Source: Nitrososphaerota archaeon (GTDB lineage Archaea > Thermoproteota > Nitrososphaeria > Nitrososphaerales > Nitrosopumilaceae). From it: a stretch of 64,000 bases of DNA. The stretch lies in the NCBI GenBank assembly GCA_028867755.1, contig JAGWFT010000001.1:67457-131456 (forward strand), given 5' to 3'. Of the stretch, positions 46,391-55,186 are shown piece by piece. The position numbers and the translations under genes are program-made. Numbering within the stretch: position 1 is the stretch's first letter; every line of letters starts with the position of its first letter. Under the pieces are notes generated by a model. It was not told the DNA's origin. It did not search any database and was given only the letters and a program-made list of their open reading frames with translations.

Positions 46391-46939
46391 ATGAAAATTT
46401 ACAGTATACTACAAAAAAGAACAAAAAAAACCATCAGTTTTAGAGTCGATCCCCATGTCATAGACGGATTAAACAAGGCTGCAAAAGATGACAGGATAAC
46501 ACTCAATGCCTTGGTAGATCAGATCTTTGACAATTATGTCACATGGGATAGAAAGGCCACCAAGTCAGGCTGGATCTTGGTAAAAAACAATGTTCTCAAA
46601 TTATTTATCGAGAACATCGATGAGAAAAAGATAGCAAGGCTTGGAATCCGTGCTGCAGGGATAGTGATGAGGGATACACTGCTTTCCATTTCAGGCAAGA
46701 TCGATCTAGAGTCATGGCTTTTAGTCACAAAGCACAGGTCAATGAGATCAGACTTTGCCTACCAAGAGTCGAAGAGCAATGATGATGGGATCAAGCTAGT
46801 GATCACACATGGGATGGGACTCAAGTGGTCGCTCTTTCACAAATGGTACTATCTACAGATGCTAAAAGATCTTGGCAAAAAGGCAGATGCCGAATATACT
46901 GCAAATACGCTTGTCATTAACATAAAAAATGTCACATGA
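46391..46939 (+). CDS. Ribbon-helix-helix-like DNA-binding protein
   Basis: 182 residues with ATG start. N-terminal ~45 residues (KKTISFRVDPHVIDGLNKAA, then ITLNALVDQIF) fit the RHH pattern: a basic strand ISFRVDP followed by two helices with a turn before TLNALV. The remaining ~130 residues are an uncharacterised domain (KKIARLGIRAAGIVMRDTL; ITHGMGLKWSLFHKWYY) that resembles sensory C-terminal parts. Probably a transcription regulator; target unknown, but the divergent giant gene is a candidate. Confidence 0.65.
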   Translation: MKIYSILQKRTKKTISFRVDPHVIDGLNKAAKDDRITLNALVDQIFDNYVTWDRKATKSGWILVKNNVLKLFIENIDEKKIARLGIRAAGIVMRDTLLSISGKIDLESWLLVTKHRSMRSDFAYQESKSNDDGIKLVITHGMGLKWSLFHKWYYLQMLKDLGKKADAEYTANTLVINIKNVT

Positions 46940-47054
46940 AAATAATTGGCATCTCTGCAATCAGAGATCTACATGTTGAGATAAAAGAAGATGGATGTTA
47001 ATCCTGTCAGAGTAAAATTTCAACATATCTTTTTGCAGAATTAAAATAAGTCAT

Positions 47055-47366
47055 CTAAAAACTGTCGTGCTTTTCCACGCCGCCAAGTTTTTTCATAAAT
47101 TCCAAAAACGGCTCCTTTTCTGAGACCTCTCCTAAAAGTCCCCTCATCTTGTTTATTATGGTAATGTACTTGTCGCCACATCTTCTCTGGAGTGTCTTTC
47201 GCAAAGATTCTGGATGCTCCAAGCAGTCTGAAAAGTTATAATGGTATTCCGAGTCTAACCACTTTTGTACTGACTCGTGAAGCCCAGAGCCACCCACCTC
47301 AATTAGCGCCCTCTCTATTGTCACACTAACGAGTATCTTTTCCATCTCATTTTTGCTTGCCAACAA
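47055..47366 (-). CDS. Conserved-type small hypothetical protein
   Basis: 103 residues; an internal Met at residue 8 (MEKILVSVTIERAL) may be the real start. Mostly helical, soluble, charged, with two cysteines (NFSDCLEHPES, LQRRCGDKYI). No transmembrane helix or recognised motif. Amino-acid composition looks like a real cytosolic protein. I do not recognise it. Confidence 0.6.
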   Translation of the reverse strand: MLASKNEMEKILVSVTIERALIEVGGSGLHESVQKWLDSEYHYNFSDCLEHPESLRKTLQRRCGDKYITIINKMRGLLGEVSEKEPFLEFMKKLGGVEKHDSF

Positions 47367-47485
47367 TACATCAGTTTACAAAATGTTACTAGTTGCAGTA
47401 TATGGATAGAGCTTGTAATACTAGCTAACTAGTTGTGATATCAGCTAAATCAGGTCTATCAATTATTTCTGCAAATATATCATGC

Positions 47486-48160
47486 ATGATAAAGAGATCA
47501 CCATACCAGATCGCAGTAGAGAGGGGCATAGTGACAGAGCCCTTCCAATACATAGACTCGCTAGAAGGTAGAAGACACATCATACTTGTCTATGATGACC
47601 AGATAGAGGGAAAGCTGATACAGTTTAGGTTCATAAGAAACGGCCTTAGAGTTGGCGAGAGTTGCTTCTACCTTACTCACCAAGAGCCCGAAATAATTGA
47701 AAGGGAGATGAGTGAATCTGGTTTGATAGATGCTGTAGAGTGGATGAAGAAGGGTCTGCTCTACATACACAAGATTCCAGACATAAGCCAGGATAAGGAG
47801 GGCATGCTTGAAGGATGCCAGAAAATTCTCAAAATGGTTCAGAGATACAAGGCACCATACAGGATTGTGGGAAGGGCCATCTCAGATGTGAGTACAGAAA
47901 TGGCAATGGAAGCCCAGTATGTCTTAGAGAAGGTCTTTCATTCCAAATTTGAGAGAACAAATGGCTCTTTTCTCTGCTACTATGACTGGTCGCAGATTGG
48001 CGGCAATCGCCTCAGATGGATAGAGAGACTTTCAAAGACACACCATGCAATGATCTTTGCAACAAAGTTCAAACTCGGTATGGCATTCAATCTAGAGGAT
48101 GTATTTCCAGATAGCCCCACAAATTATCTTAGATCTCCTCAACGCGATAGTAGCTGTTGA
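47486..48160 (+). CDS. MEDS-domain sensory protein, probably truncated by a frameshift
   Basis: 224 residues from ATG 47486 (GTG at 47435 is an alternative). HIILVYDDQIEGKLIQFRF and VGESCFYLTHQEPEIIER followed by KGLLYIHKIPDI are the MEDS pattern (methanogen/methylotroph DcmR-type sensory domain), often fused to regulators. At about 48105-48115 the frame leaves family-like sequence and ends in SPTNYLRSPQRDSSC. An overlapping +1 frame (48099-48296) continues with good protein-like sequence, so the intact ancestor was probably ~270 residues. Confidence 0.7.
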   Translation: MIKRSPYQIAVERGIVTEPFQYIDSLEGRRHIILVYDDQIEGKLIQFRFIRNGLRVGESCFYLTHQEPEIIEREMSESGLIDAVEWMKKGLLYIHKIPDISQDKEGMLEGCQKILKMVQRYKAPYRIVGRAISDVSTEMAMEAQYVLEKVFHSKFERTNGSFLCYYDWSQIGGNRLRWIERLSKTHHAMIFATKFKLGMAFNLEDVFPDSPTNYLRSPQRDSSC

Positions 48161-48296
48161 AACAAAGACCAATAAGGTTTTGATTGGGTTGGATGAACCA
48201 GCCAATGTGGGAGACATAATGCCAAAAGTCTTTAGAAGCTTTGAGAGGCTGGCAAGTGCTAATATCACATCAAAGATAACAACCGTCTATCAATAG
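48099..48296 (+). pseudogene. Frameshifted C-terminal part of the MEDS protein
   Basis: Continuous frame APQIILDLLNAIVAVETK, then VLIGLDEPANVGDIMPKVF, ending ITSKITTVYQ. It has no plausible start of its own and abuts the point where the upstream frame loses sense, so it is best read as the displaced end of the same gene. A sequencing error is the alternative to a real mutation. Confidence 0.55.
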
Positions 48297-48414
48297 TGCG
48301 TCATTAAAAATTACATGATAATAGCAGACTAAAATAGATGCCAAGATTACTATTTCAGGTAACGTATTGCATACGTAAGAGATCACAAATCAGATTGTAG
48401 AATAATCTTAACTG

Positions 48415-49842
48415 CTACCAATCAAACTGGTACGCCTCATAGGCACGAAGGTTGTTCTTGGTCCATGTTATCTCAACCCTGTCGTCAAGATATTTTACAG
48501 AGGGCGGTGGAGACGCATGAATCTTGTACCCAGTCTCACTATCAACTTTTAGCACCCGGGTCTTCAGTTCTGTCCCCTTTGGAATGATAAACTTGTACGT
48601 AAATTTTTTGCAGTCGGAGGCAAACCTGTAGAAAAATGTCCTCTCAGGTTCCTCCCAATCATACTCTAGCTTCAATATCTTTTTCTGCTTTGGCTTCATG
48701 GGCCTGTTAAGCTGCACATTGAATTCTTTGTGAAAGGGCTTGTTTGTGTTGAGTGCAAGTATATCCATCTTGTTTCCCCTGTCATCCATTACTGTGACGT
48801 TCATGTCTGCAAACTCCTTTGGAGTGTCCCCATCAAGATAGTAGAATATCTGTGATTTTGGCTCCTTTGATACGTTGATAACATTCCATATCCAAGTATG
48901 ATGAACAAGCATCATTTTGGGGTCAATTACGTTAAGGTCTATCTCGATCGAGTTGAATGTAAAGTTGTTTACTGTTTTGATGTCATGCTCAAGATTCTTC
49001 TTTGCAACTTTTGATTTTCGTGGTGCAATCTTGTTTCCAAAACCGTCTCCATAGACATTATAAAGATACAGCTGTTCGCCGTGCTTTATAGAATAGTCCC
49101 CGATTGGATGCATGATGGACTTGTATTCTGGAGACAATTTTCTAATGTCTTCTGCAATTCTTGATGATGCCAAGATCTGCATGTCTGCTGCCAGGTCCAT
49201 GACACGCCTTGTCAGAATAATTCCAGGGCCCCATACATTGTCCCTGCCAGTGACGTCCTTGATAAAATAGACCGGACCAATATCGATGCCAACCCTGATT
49301 AGCAACTTTTCTTTGCCCTTTCGTTGTTCGTTGTATCTGTTTATTGCCTTGTGAATCTCGATTGCAAGGCGTAATGGCTTCTCGGGGCTGTCGGCAAACC
49401 CAATTGCCATGCCGTCTCCGGTTGGAAGTATCATGGTAGACTCGGGGTCTCGGTTCTTGAATGTCTCTGCCCTTGAAACAATCTCATTTAGTACGATTAC
49501 CTTTCTTACCTGGTCCTTTGTAGATATGGTAGGGTTTGAGCCAGCCACTATATCACAAAAAAACCAGTGGTATGTCTTGGTTAATGTCCTGATGTCCTCA
49601 TAGTCATCAAAGTCCTCTCCCTTTAGGACTCGGAGGACGTGCATCACAAAACTGTCAGGACATGATTTTAGTATCTCAAAACTATTTGTAGCACGCTTTA
49701 TTGGCAACTTTAGATGAGATTTTTTTATCTCTTGTAAAATCCAGTCCTTTCCCCTATGGGTCTCGTCCAAGATTCCCAAGATCTCAGCAATGCTGTGTAT
49801 CTTTTCTGGTCCTTGTGATAGTTTGTTGTCCTCAGTCTGCAA
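48415..49842 (-). CDS. Class III nucleotidyl cyclase-domain protein
   Basis: 475 residues. An N-terminal ~85-residue helical part is followed by a class III cyclase domain (~90-265): metal Asp97 in YHWFFCDIVAGSNPTIS, second Asp143 in LPTGDGMAIGF, then LIRVGIDIGPVYFIKDV and DNVWGPGIILTRRVMDLA. The C-terminal ~200 residues form a beta-rich unknown domain (FNSIEIDLNVIDP, KILKLEYDWEEPERTF). It probably makes cAMP or acts as a nucleotide sensor. The purine-specifying residues are not obvious, so activity is uncertain. It is transcribed alone. Confidence 0.75.
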   Translation of the reverse strand: MQTEDNKLSQGPEKIHSIAEILGILDETHRGKDWILQEIKKSHLKLPIKRATNSFEILKSCPDSFVMHVLRVLKGEDFDDYEDIRTLTKTYHWFFCDIVAGSNPTISTKDQVRKVIVLNEIVSRAETFKNRDPESTMILPTGDGMAIGFADSPEKPLRLAIEIHKAINRYNEQRKGKEKLLIRVGIDIGPVYFIKDVTGRDNVWGPGIILTRRVMDLAADMQILASSRIAEDIRKLSPEYKSIMHPIGDYSIKHGEQLYLYNVYGDGFGNKIAPRKSKVAKKNLEHDIKTVNNFTFNSIEIDLNVIDPKMMLVHHTWIWNVINVSKEPKSQIFYYLDGDTPKEFADMNVTVMDDRGNKMDILALNTNKPFHKEFNVQLNRPMKPKQKKILKLEYDWEEPERTFFYRFASDCKKFTYKFIIPKGTELKTRVLKVDSETGYKIHASPPPSVKYLDDRVEITWTKNNLRAYEAYQFDW

Positions 49843-50083
49843 TACAGGAACTAATCCACATCCACATATTCAAGCCTAGTGGTGTCCTCTCACAGCAAAT
49901 GCAAGTGTGATGTATTATAGTTTGCTTGTATTGCGATGCAATTATTTGCCATACGAGCTAAGTAATGGTAATCTAAGAAATTCTCCATAAACTACCATGG
50001 TAAAACTCTACTGTGCATTTCACTCTTCTAGAAATGTCTATTTTAGATATCTAGTCCTGAATCAGGATTGTCTTAAATCCATA

Positions 50084-50226
50084 TTGACAAAAAGATTACA
50101 AACTGTATTTGTAATTGTACCGGTCTTGCTGCTAGTGTTTATCCCGTCTTCCTCATATGGAATGATACAGAGTTTGTCAGTAGTACAAAATATTTGCCTG
50201 ATGGCAACCAATTGGAGAAGAAATAA
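50084..50226 (+). pseudogene. Frameshifted remnant of a small secreted protein
   Basis: TTG 50084 opens a signal-peptide-like stretch (LTKRLQTVFVIVPVLLLVF, ending IPSSSYG). At about 50158 the frame must shift to continue as WNDTEFVSSTKYLPDGNQLE, ending KK-stop at 50224-50226. That tail looks like the start of a mature exported protein. The region 49843-50449 has no intact gene that I can support. Confidence 0.4.
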
Positions 50227-50449
50227 TCATGCTTAATAACATAGTGACAAAATTTTACATCAAGCTGCCATACCATGGAAAGCTTTTATCTCTTTATCTG
50301 TCATACAAACAAGAGTTGGTTGTGGATTTGCTGTTTGTAAAAAATTGCACCGTTATGACACGTATTGGATATTTCATAACTGGAAAGATTTTTTGTATGC
50401 CTTACTATGATTTAGAATTTCAGAAATTATTTTACTGTAAAAGAGGAAA

Positions 50450-52396
50450 TTGAAAGAATTGTCTTACTTGAAAAAAACAATCACATCATTACTTGTTGCA
50501 ACAATCATCATCTTTTCTACCATTCCAATGCATCCCGGATTTGCAACTCCTAGCATAACGCTTGACTCGTCAAGGTACCTGTTAAGCTCCACCGCACATG
50601 TAACTGTCAACGATCCAAGCTCAAGTGGTTCTATCTCAATTAATGTAAAATCTACAAGTGATCCAGTTGGAATAACGCTTACACTTTCTGAGACAGGTGC
50701 TGGCACCCATACTTTTACCGGCACATTTACATTTACTGGTCTGCCGTCTTCTGGCTCCACACTACAAGCAAAATGCAGTGTAGTATCGTCAGTGTCCTCC
50801 TGTGATAAAATTACTGCAACATTTGGTTCTGTCAGCACTACTGCACAAATGGTCTCCATACAGTTTGGAGATACCGGTTCCAATCTCTCTCCAAGTGCAC
50901 CAGTATCTTATGGTACTACATCATATGATCAAGGAACTGTAGCACACCTGCGAGTTCTTGATCCAAGTGCCAGCAGTTCTGTTTCAGTTAGTGTAGAATC
51001 GCAAAACCAGCAAAACACTGTTTCATTGACACTTCCAGAAACGGCACCTGGCTCTGGGGTGTTTACAGGATCCTTTATTTTCATGGCAACTAACAACCTC
51101 TTTCCAGCAACAGGAACTGTTACAATTACACAACAGAGCTCTTTGGCTGATCAAGTCAGGTCGTCGTCTGACACTACCGGCATATTGCTCTCACTGACGC
51201 AAACAGGAAGCAATACTTTCACTGGAAAATTGGCGTTTAACAGTTTTAGCTCATCAACACAGGGAATAATTAAAGCATCAGGCGGTGACTTTGTGCAAAT
51301 TCAGGTGGGCAGTACCACCACTGACACAAATGGACTTGTTACTCCAAATTCTGACCTGTCCAAAGGGGCGCTCTTGATAGACATCTCATCTACTTTGGGT
51401 GATACAGTTGTTGCCACATACCAAGGAATTACTACCTCTTCAGTCTCTGTGGGATATCTGTTTGGCGAGGGAGGTGGGGGAGGAGGGGTTGTTGCACCAA
51501 GCCTAGTGCTTGATGTTACAGCTGCAATAGGAGGAGGAGCACCTCCGCCGCCAGCATTCAGCTTGCATAGCTTTGTTGTAGCAAACGGACTGCCAGAGAA
51601 CATAGCGTCTGCGATAACAAACCAAGACGCACTGACACCTATCGAACCGACAAACGAGCCAGGCGTACCGTTCTATCCGCTGACAATTGACGGCAATGGC
51701 TATCTCCTTGGAGGATACGCAAATACAATTGATACAGTAAAAGAGCAGGTAGGCAAGCCAATGACACTTGCGCTTACCACCATCTCAAGTCCTGTAGTGC
51801 ACATCAGCCTCTTCACAAACCTTCATAGCCTGTATGATACCATGCAAGATAGCGATACTTACATCATTTACGACAAAGGTGAGCCGTTGCAGATAGTGGA
51901 CCCACATGGCTTCTTCTCAAATGTAACAATAACCCCAGTAATCAACGGAACAAAGCAGAGCTTTGTGTATGGTATCACTTTTGCCAAGCCAATGAACACG
52001 TCAAACATAATGATTCGTGCGTGGGATGATCAGAAGGCATCAACCAACCTGACGATCTATGATGCATGGCAGGCAACACCACACATCGAGGTATCATCAC
52101 AGAACACAACACAAAATGATGAATTATCAAAGAATCTACTGACGCAAAAGATCATGCCAGTACCAGTAGCCCAGAACAAGACAAGCACTGGTCTACTGGA
52201 TTCCATAAAAGAGTGGGGAGGCTATTCTCCAACATCGATATCTGACTCGCAGCTTTTAGGCGAGATTGGCATAGACGGCAAGTCCATCCCGCCGTGGTTT
52301 ATGAAAACTACCAAGTGGATAGTGCAAGGAGAGACAACCCAACAAGAATTTGTAAACGGAATCAAGTATCTATATGAGAAGGGCTTGGTTCACTAG
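50450..52396 (+). CDS. Large secreted surface protein with Ig-like domains and thaumarchaeal C-terminal module
   Basis: 648 residues; TTG at 50450, 50459 or 50468 may start it. Signal peptide: LKKTITSLLVATIIIFSTIP. It has three beta-sandwich repeats, each with DSSRYLLSSTAHVTVNDPS or SYDQGTVAHLRVLDPS-like starts and a TFTGTFTFTG end. A Gly/Pro-rich low-complexity linker follows (FGEGGGGGGVVAPS; GGGAPPPPAF), then a globular ~200-residue part. The C-terminus IPPWFMKTTKWIVQGE, with EFVNGIKYLYEKG, is a module I associate with exported thaumarchaeal proteins. Probably S-layer-associated; no enzyme motif. Confidence 0.8.
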   Translation: MKELSYLKKTITSLLVATIIIFSTIPMHPGFATPSITLDSSRYLLSSTAHVTVNDPSSSGSISINVKSTSDPVGITLTLSETGAGTHTFTGTFTFTGLPSSGSTLQAKCSVVSSVSSCDKITATFGSVSTTAQMVSIQFGDTGSNLSPSAPVSYGTTSYDQGTVAHLRVLDPSASSSVSVSVESQNQQNTVSLTLPETAPGSGVFTGSFIFMATNNLFPATGTVTITQQSSLADQVRSSSDTTGILLSLTQTGSNTFTGKLAFNSFSSSTQGIIKASGGDFVQIQVGSTTTDTNGLVTPNSDLSKGALLIDISSTLGDTVVATYQGITTSSVSVGYLFGEGGGGGGVVAPSLVLDVTAAIGGGAPPPPAFSLHSFVVANGLPENIASAITNQDALTPIEPTNEPGVPFYPLTIDGNGYLLGGYANTIDTVKEQVGKPMTLALTTISSPVVHISLFTNLHSLYDTMQDSDTYIIYDKGEPLQIVDPHGFFSNVTITPVINGTKQSFVYGITFAKPMNTSNIMIRAWDDQKASTNLTIYDAWQATPHIEVSSQNTTQNDELSKNLLTQKIMPVPVAQNKTSTGLLDSIKEWGGYSPTSISDSQLLGEIGIDGKSIPPWFMKTTKWIVQGETTQQEFVNGIKYLYEKGLVH

Positions 52397-52446
52397 GTTT
52401 GAAAAAAGGCAGCCAATGGCCAAGTCAAAGACAACGAAAAAGAATC

Positions 52447-52959
52447 CTATGTAGAACCATGAATGGTACCATATTCCACAAAACCCCCTACAAGCAATAG
52501 TGCAAGAACAATCCCTATCTCAATTCCAGCAGCGCGCATCTGTACTCTGATTCCTTTACGCCTTATCAATAACAATACAAGAAGACAGCTACGTGACATA
52601 CCAATCGAGTAAGCAACAAGCTCCATCACTCCAAAAGGCGATGACAGAAATATTGCAATTGGAGGAAGATTTGATAGCTGTGGGTTTTCTATCATCAAGA
52701 CACGAAACCCAGCACCAGTCTCCCACCCAGTAAATGCACCCCATGCAACACCAAAGCCTGGCACAAACATTGGCAACGCAACAGACGAGTTGTGCAAAAA
52801 TATTCCAATGGCGCCGATTCCTTTTGTTGTGCTGTGAAACTCCTTGAGAAACTTTCTAGCATCGTCTTCTGGCATCCTGTACCAAGTGCCTACTGTATAC
52901 GCAAGAAGGAATATTCCAAGAAATATTCCAAAAATAAAGATCCTTTTCTTCTTTGACAT
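52447..52959 (-). CDS. Polytopic membrane protein, possibly SpoIIM/DUF95-like
   Basis: 170 residues with about four hydrophobic segments. IGIFLHNSSVALPMFVPGFGVAWGAF matches the HN...P-G-x-G pattern of stage II sporulation protein M-like membrane proteins, which occur widely in archaea. The last helix is VLALLLVGGFVEYG. Function of archaeal members is unknown. It lies 12 bp after the broken isomerase fragment on the same strand. Confidence 0.6.
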   Translation of the reverse strand: MSKKKRIFIFGIFLGIFLLAYTVGTWYRMPEDDARKFLKEFHSTTKGIGAIGIFLHNSSVALPMFVPGFGVAWGAFTGWETGAGFRVLMIENPQLSNLPPIAIFLSSPFGVMELVAYSIGMSRSCLLVLLLIRRKGIRVQMRAAGIEIGIVLALLLVGGFVEYGTIHGST

Positions 52960-52971
52960 CTCAGCTACCTA

Positions 52972-53223
52972 TCATAAAACTTTTTGAAGATGATGACCTT
53001 TCACCGCACAGAGATGTATGCCAGTTTTTGATAGTATGGCTGAAAGGGCGTCTTCAATTGTACCAGAGTCTCCCATTCCGATAAGAATAATATTATCAAC
53101 TCCCCTGAAGTCAATCTTGTCAAGATTTTTTTTATAAGATTCTCCTGCAAGCTCAGGCCAGATATCATAGACCTTGTGCATGCCAGCTTTGTCATATTTT
53201 TCCAAATCATGATGAGTGGTCAA
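52972..53223 (-). pseudogene. N-terminal fragment of a second phosphoglucose/phosphomannose isomerase
   Basis: 83 residues aligned end to end with the first ~85 of the gene at 33239 (YDIWPELAGESYKKN versus YDQWPDIAKQSYESD; FRGVDNIILIGMGDSG versus FRDIDHIVFAGMGGSG). The SIS loop GMGGSG is altered to GMGDSG and the rest of the enzyme is missing. A degenerate duplicate. Confidence 0.8.
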
Positions 53224-53278
53224 GATATGATTTAGAAATTAAGGTTCCAATATAATGATTTATGATGATGTGTAGAGC

Positions 53279-53392
53279 CTAACCCAGACCTACAAAGTCG
53301 TTCCATTTGTCTTGTTTGATTTTATTTAGCATCTTTTTCAGATTGCCAACTCTCCTGTTTGTAGAACCAAAACCATACTGATGTGGACTTTT
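53279..53392 (-). pseudogene. Unassigned coding remnant next to the subtilase
   Basis: A reverse frame open between stops at 53393-53395 and 53279-53281 reads KSPHQYGFGSTNRRVGNLKK, then MLNKIKQDKWNDFVGLG-stop. Basic and protein-like, with no start before the internal Met. Possibly the C-terminus of a lost gene; not recognised. Confidence 0.35.
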
Positions 53393-55093
53393 CTAGTTTA
53401 TTGTACCACCAGCTTTAATCAGTACACCTCCACCGGCTCGTACAAGTAAATGATGATGTACAAAGTCAATGTTTAAGGTTAGTCCATTTGGAATTGTCAA
53501 TACAGCACCTGACTGGATAATCACGTTTTGCGGTGCAGTTACAGTAGATGATATAGTGCAGCTTGATGATATGGTCCAGTCTCCAGACGATGGAGGACTG
53601 CAAGAAAGAGATGAGAGTGCCGAGTCCATCTTAATTCTTGGAAAAGAAAACCCACTGCCAGAATCACTGATAGTAATTCCAGTTGTCCTCAGGTCAGACA
53701 AAATTGTAGATACAGATGCAGATGGGTTTTTCTGTTTTAAAATAGCAAACGCGCCAGCTACTGCTGGGGTTGCAAACGAAGTTCCGCTTCCTGTACTTGT
53801 CCCCCCGCCAGGTACAGATGATATTACTGATTGTCCTGGTGCCAAAAGGCTAAGAAATGAGGCCCTGTCAGAAAACGACGATACTTGATCAGAGTCGGTT
53901 GTAGAACCAACACTTATTGCACTAGAAACACAGGCAGGAGAGTCCAAGGCATTTACAAAACCATCATTGCCTGCTGCAACCACAGGTGCAATCCCTACAG
54001 ATTGCAATGTGTCAAACTCTGACTTGTACTGGGGAAAAGATGAATCACAGTAACTTGTAAATGGGTCACTGCCAAGGCTCAAGTTTACTGCAGCTATATG
54101 AAATGTGTTTCTAAGACTGTAAACGTATTCAAGACCATTGATAATATCGCTGTCAGATGATACAATGCATGGTGTTGAAGAACCACAATCTCCTACATTG
54201 TTAGATTCATGAAAGATTTGGACTGCAATGATATTTGCACCTTTTGCAAAGCCAGGAAGTATTGTAGGATCATTTCCTGCTGCAATTCCTGCCACAAAGG
54301 TTCCATGGAAACACTCTGAAAATGAACTAGGACATGGTACTGCAGCACCAGAGCCTGTCTGGCTTGACTGGCTGTTTGGACAAAATGACAAGTCTCCAGT
54401 GTGTATTGGAGTAGAGTAGCACGCCTCTGAGACCACCTTGCCACTCAGAAAGGGATGTGTCTTGTCAACACCAGTATCAAGTATGGCAATTGTCTGACCT
54501 GTCCCATCATATCCCGCTGTCCATGCATTGTTTGTACCAGTTAGAGGGATTGTACTTGTATCAAATGGATGCAGTATCCTGTCTTCGTATATTCCTGCAA
54601 CTAGTCCAGATGAGTTGAGATACTTTAATGTTGCAGCATCAACTCTCATTGCAATAAATGGTATGTTCTTGAATTTCTTTACGTTGTCAACATGGTATAG
54701 CGATAAAGTCATGTTCAGCTGATCCTGGGTTTGGTTAATCGATAGTCTCTGACTTAATACACTGGAAGTGCTTCGAAGATTTCCCTCCGGAATAAAGGCA
54801 AGATTTAGTCGTATAATTACTCGAACTTTTCCTTCCTTGTTTGCCTTGGTCATGAGTAATTTGAAGTGACTTGTTGCATTTGTTGGAGAATATATTTTTG
54901 GGTGGAATGTGCCAGAAAAAGATTGGTTGGCAAGAACATTTCCAGAACCATTGTTTACAAAAAGATTAGAGCCGTTTATTGTGCTTGGTACAATTTGATT
55001 GGTAGCAATTGATGCATGACCTGATACCATAATTAAAAATGCAATCAAGACTAGAGGAATTACAAGCAACAAGAAACCATTAAAATATTTCAT
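53393..55093 (-). CDS. Secreted subtilisin-family (S8) serine protease
   Basis: 566 residues. Signal peptide FLLLVIPLVLIAFLIMVSG. Residues ~65-175 form an I9-type propeptide. The catalytic domain has Asp206 (AILDTGVDKTHP), His263 (FHGTFVAGIAAG), oxyanion Asn376 (VAAGNDG) and Ser439 (GTSFATPAVAG). After the protease, residues ~500-566 (CTISSTVTAPQNVIIQSGAV and VRAGGGVLIKAGGTIN) form a short beta-helix-like module that recurs as a remnant at 36465-36512. Several cysteine pairs suggest an extracellular stable enzyme. It is transcribed away from the DUF457-type gene. Confidence 0.93.
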   Translation of the reverse strand: MKYFNGFLLLVIPLVLIAFLIMVSGHASIATNQIVPSTINGSNLFVNNGSGNVLANQSFSGTFHPKIYSPTNATSHFKLLMTKANKEGKVRVIIRLNLAFIPEGNLRSTSSVLSQRLSINQTQDQLNMTLSLYHVDNVKKFKNIPFIAMRVDAATLKYLNSSGLVAGIYEDRILHPFDTSTIPLTGTNNAWTAGYDGTGQTIAILDTGVDKTHPFLSGKVVSEACYSTPIHTGDLSFCPNSQSSQTGSGAAVPCPSSFSECFHGTFVAGIAAGNDPTILPGFAKGANIIAVQIFHESNNVGDCGSSTPCIVSSDSDIINGLEYVYSLRNTFHIAAVNLSLGSDPFTSYCDSSFPQYKSEFDTLQSVGIAPVVAAGNDGFVNALDSPACVSSAISVGSTTDSDQVSSFSDRASFLSLLAPGQSVISSVPGGGTSTGSGTSFATPAVAGAFAILKQKNPSASVSTILSDLRTTGITISDSGSGFSFPRIKMDSALSSLSCSPPSSGDWTISSSCTISSTVTAPQNVIIQSGAVLTIPNGLTLNIDFVHHHLLVRAGGGVLIKAGGTIN

Positions 55094-55186
55094 CTAGACT
55101 TCATCGTTAAGATGAAAACCTAGCTTTTTAATGATTTAGCAATATGACAAAACATTCTAAAGAAGAATAGATGTCGAAAAACAAAG

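Noticed and set aside
50229-50453. 74-codon forward frame before the surface protein
   Set aside because: No family features, cysteine- and aromatic-rich text unlike neighbours, and it runs into the start region of the next gene.
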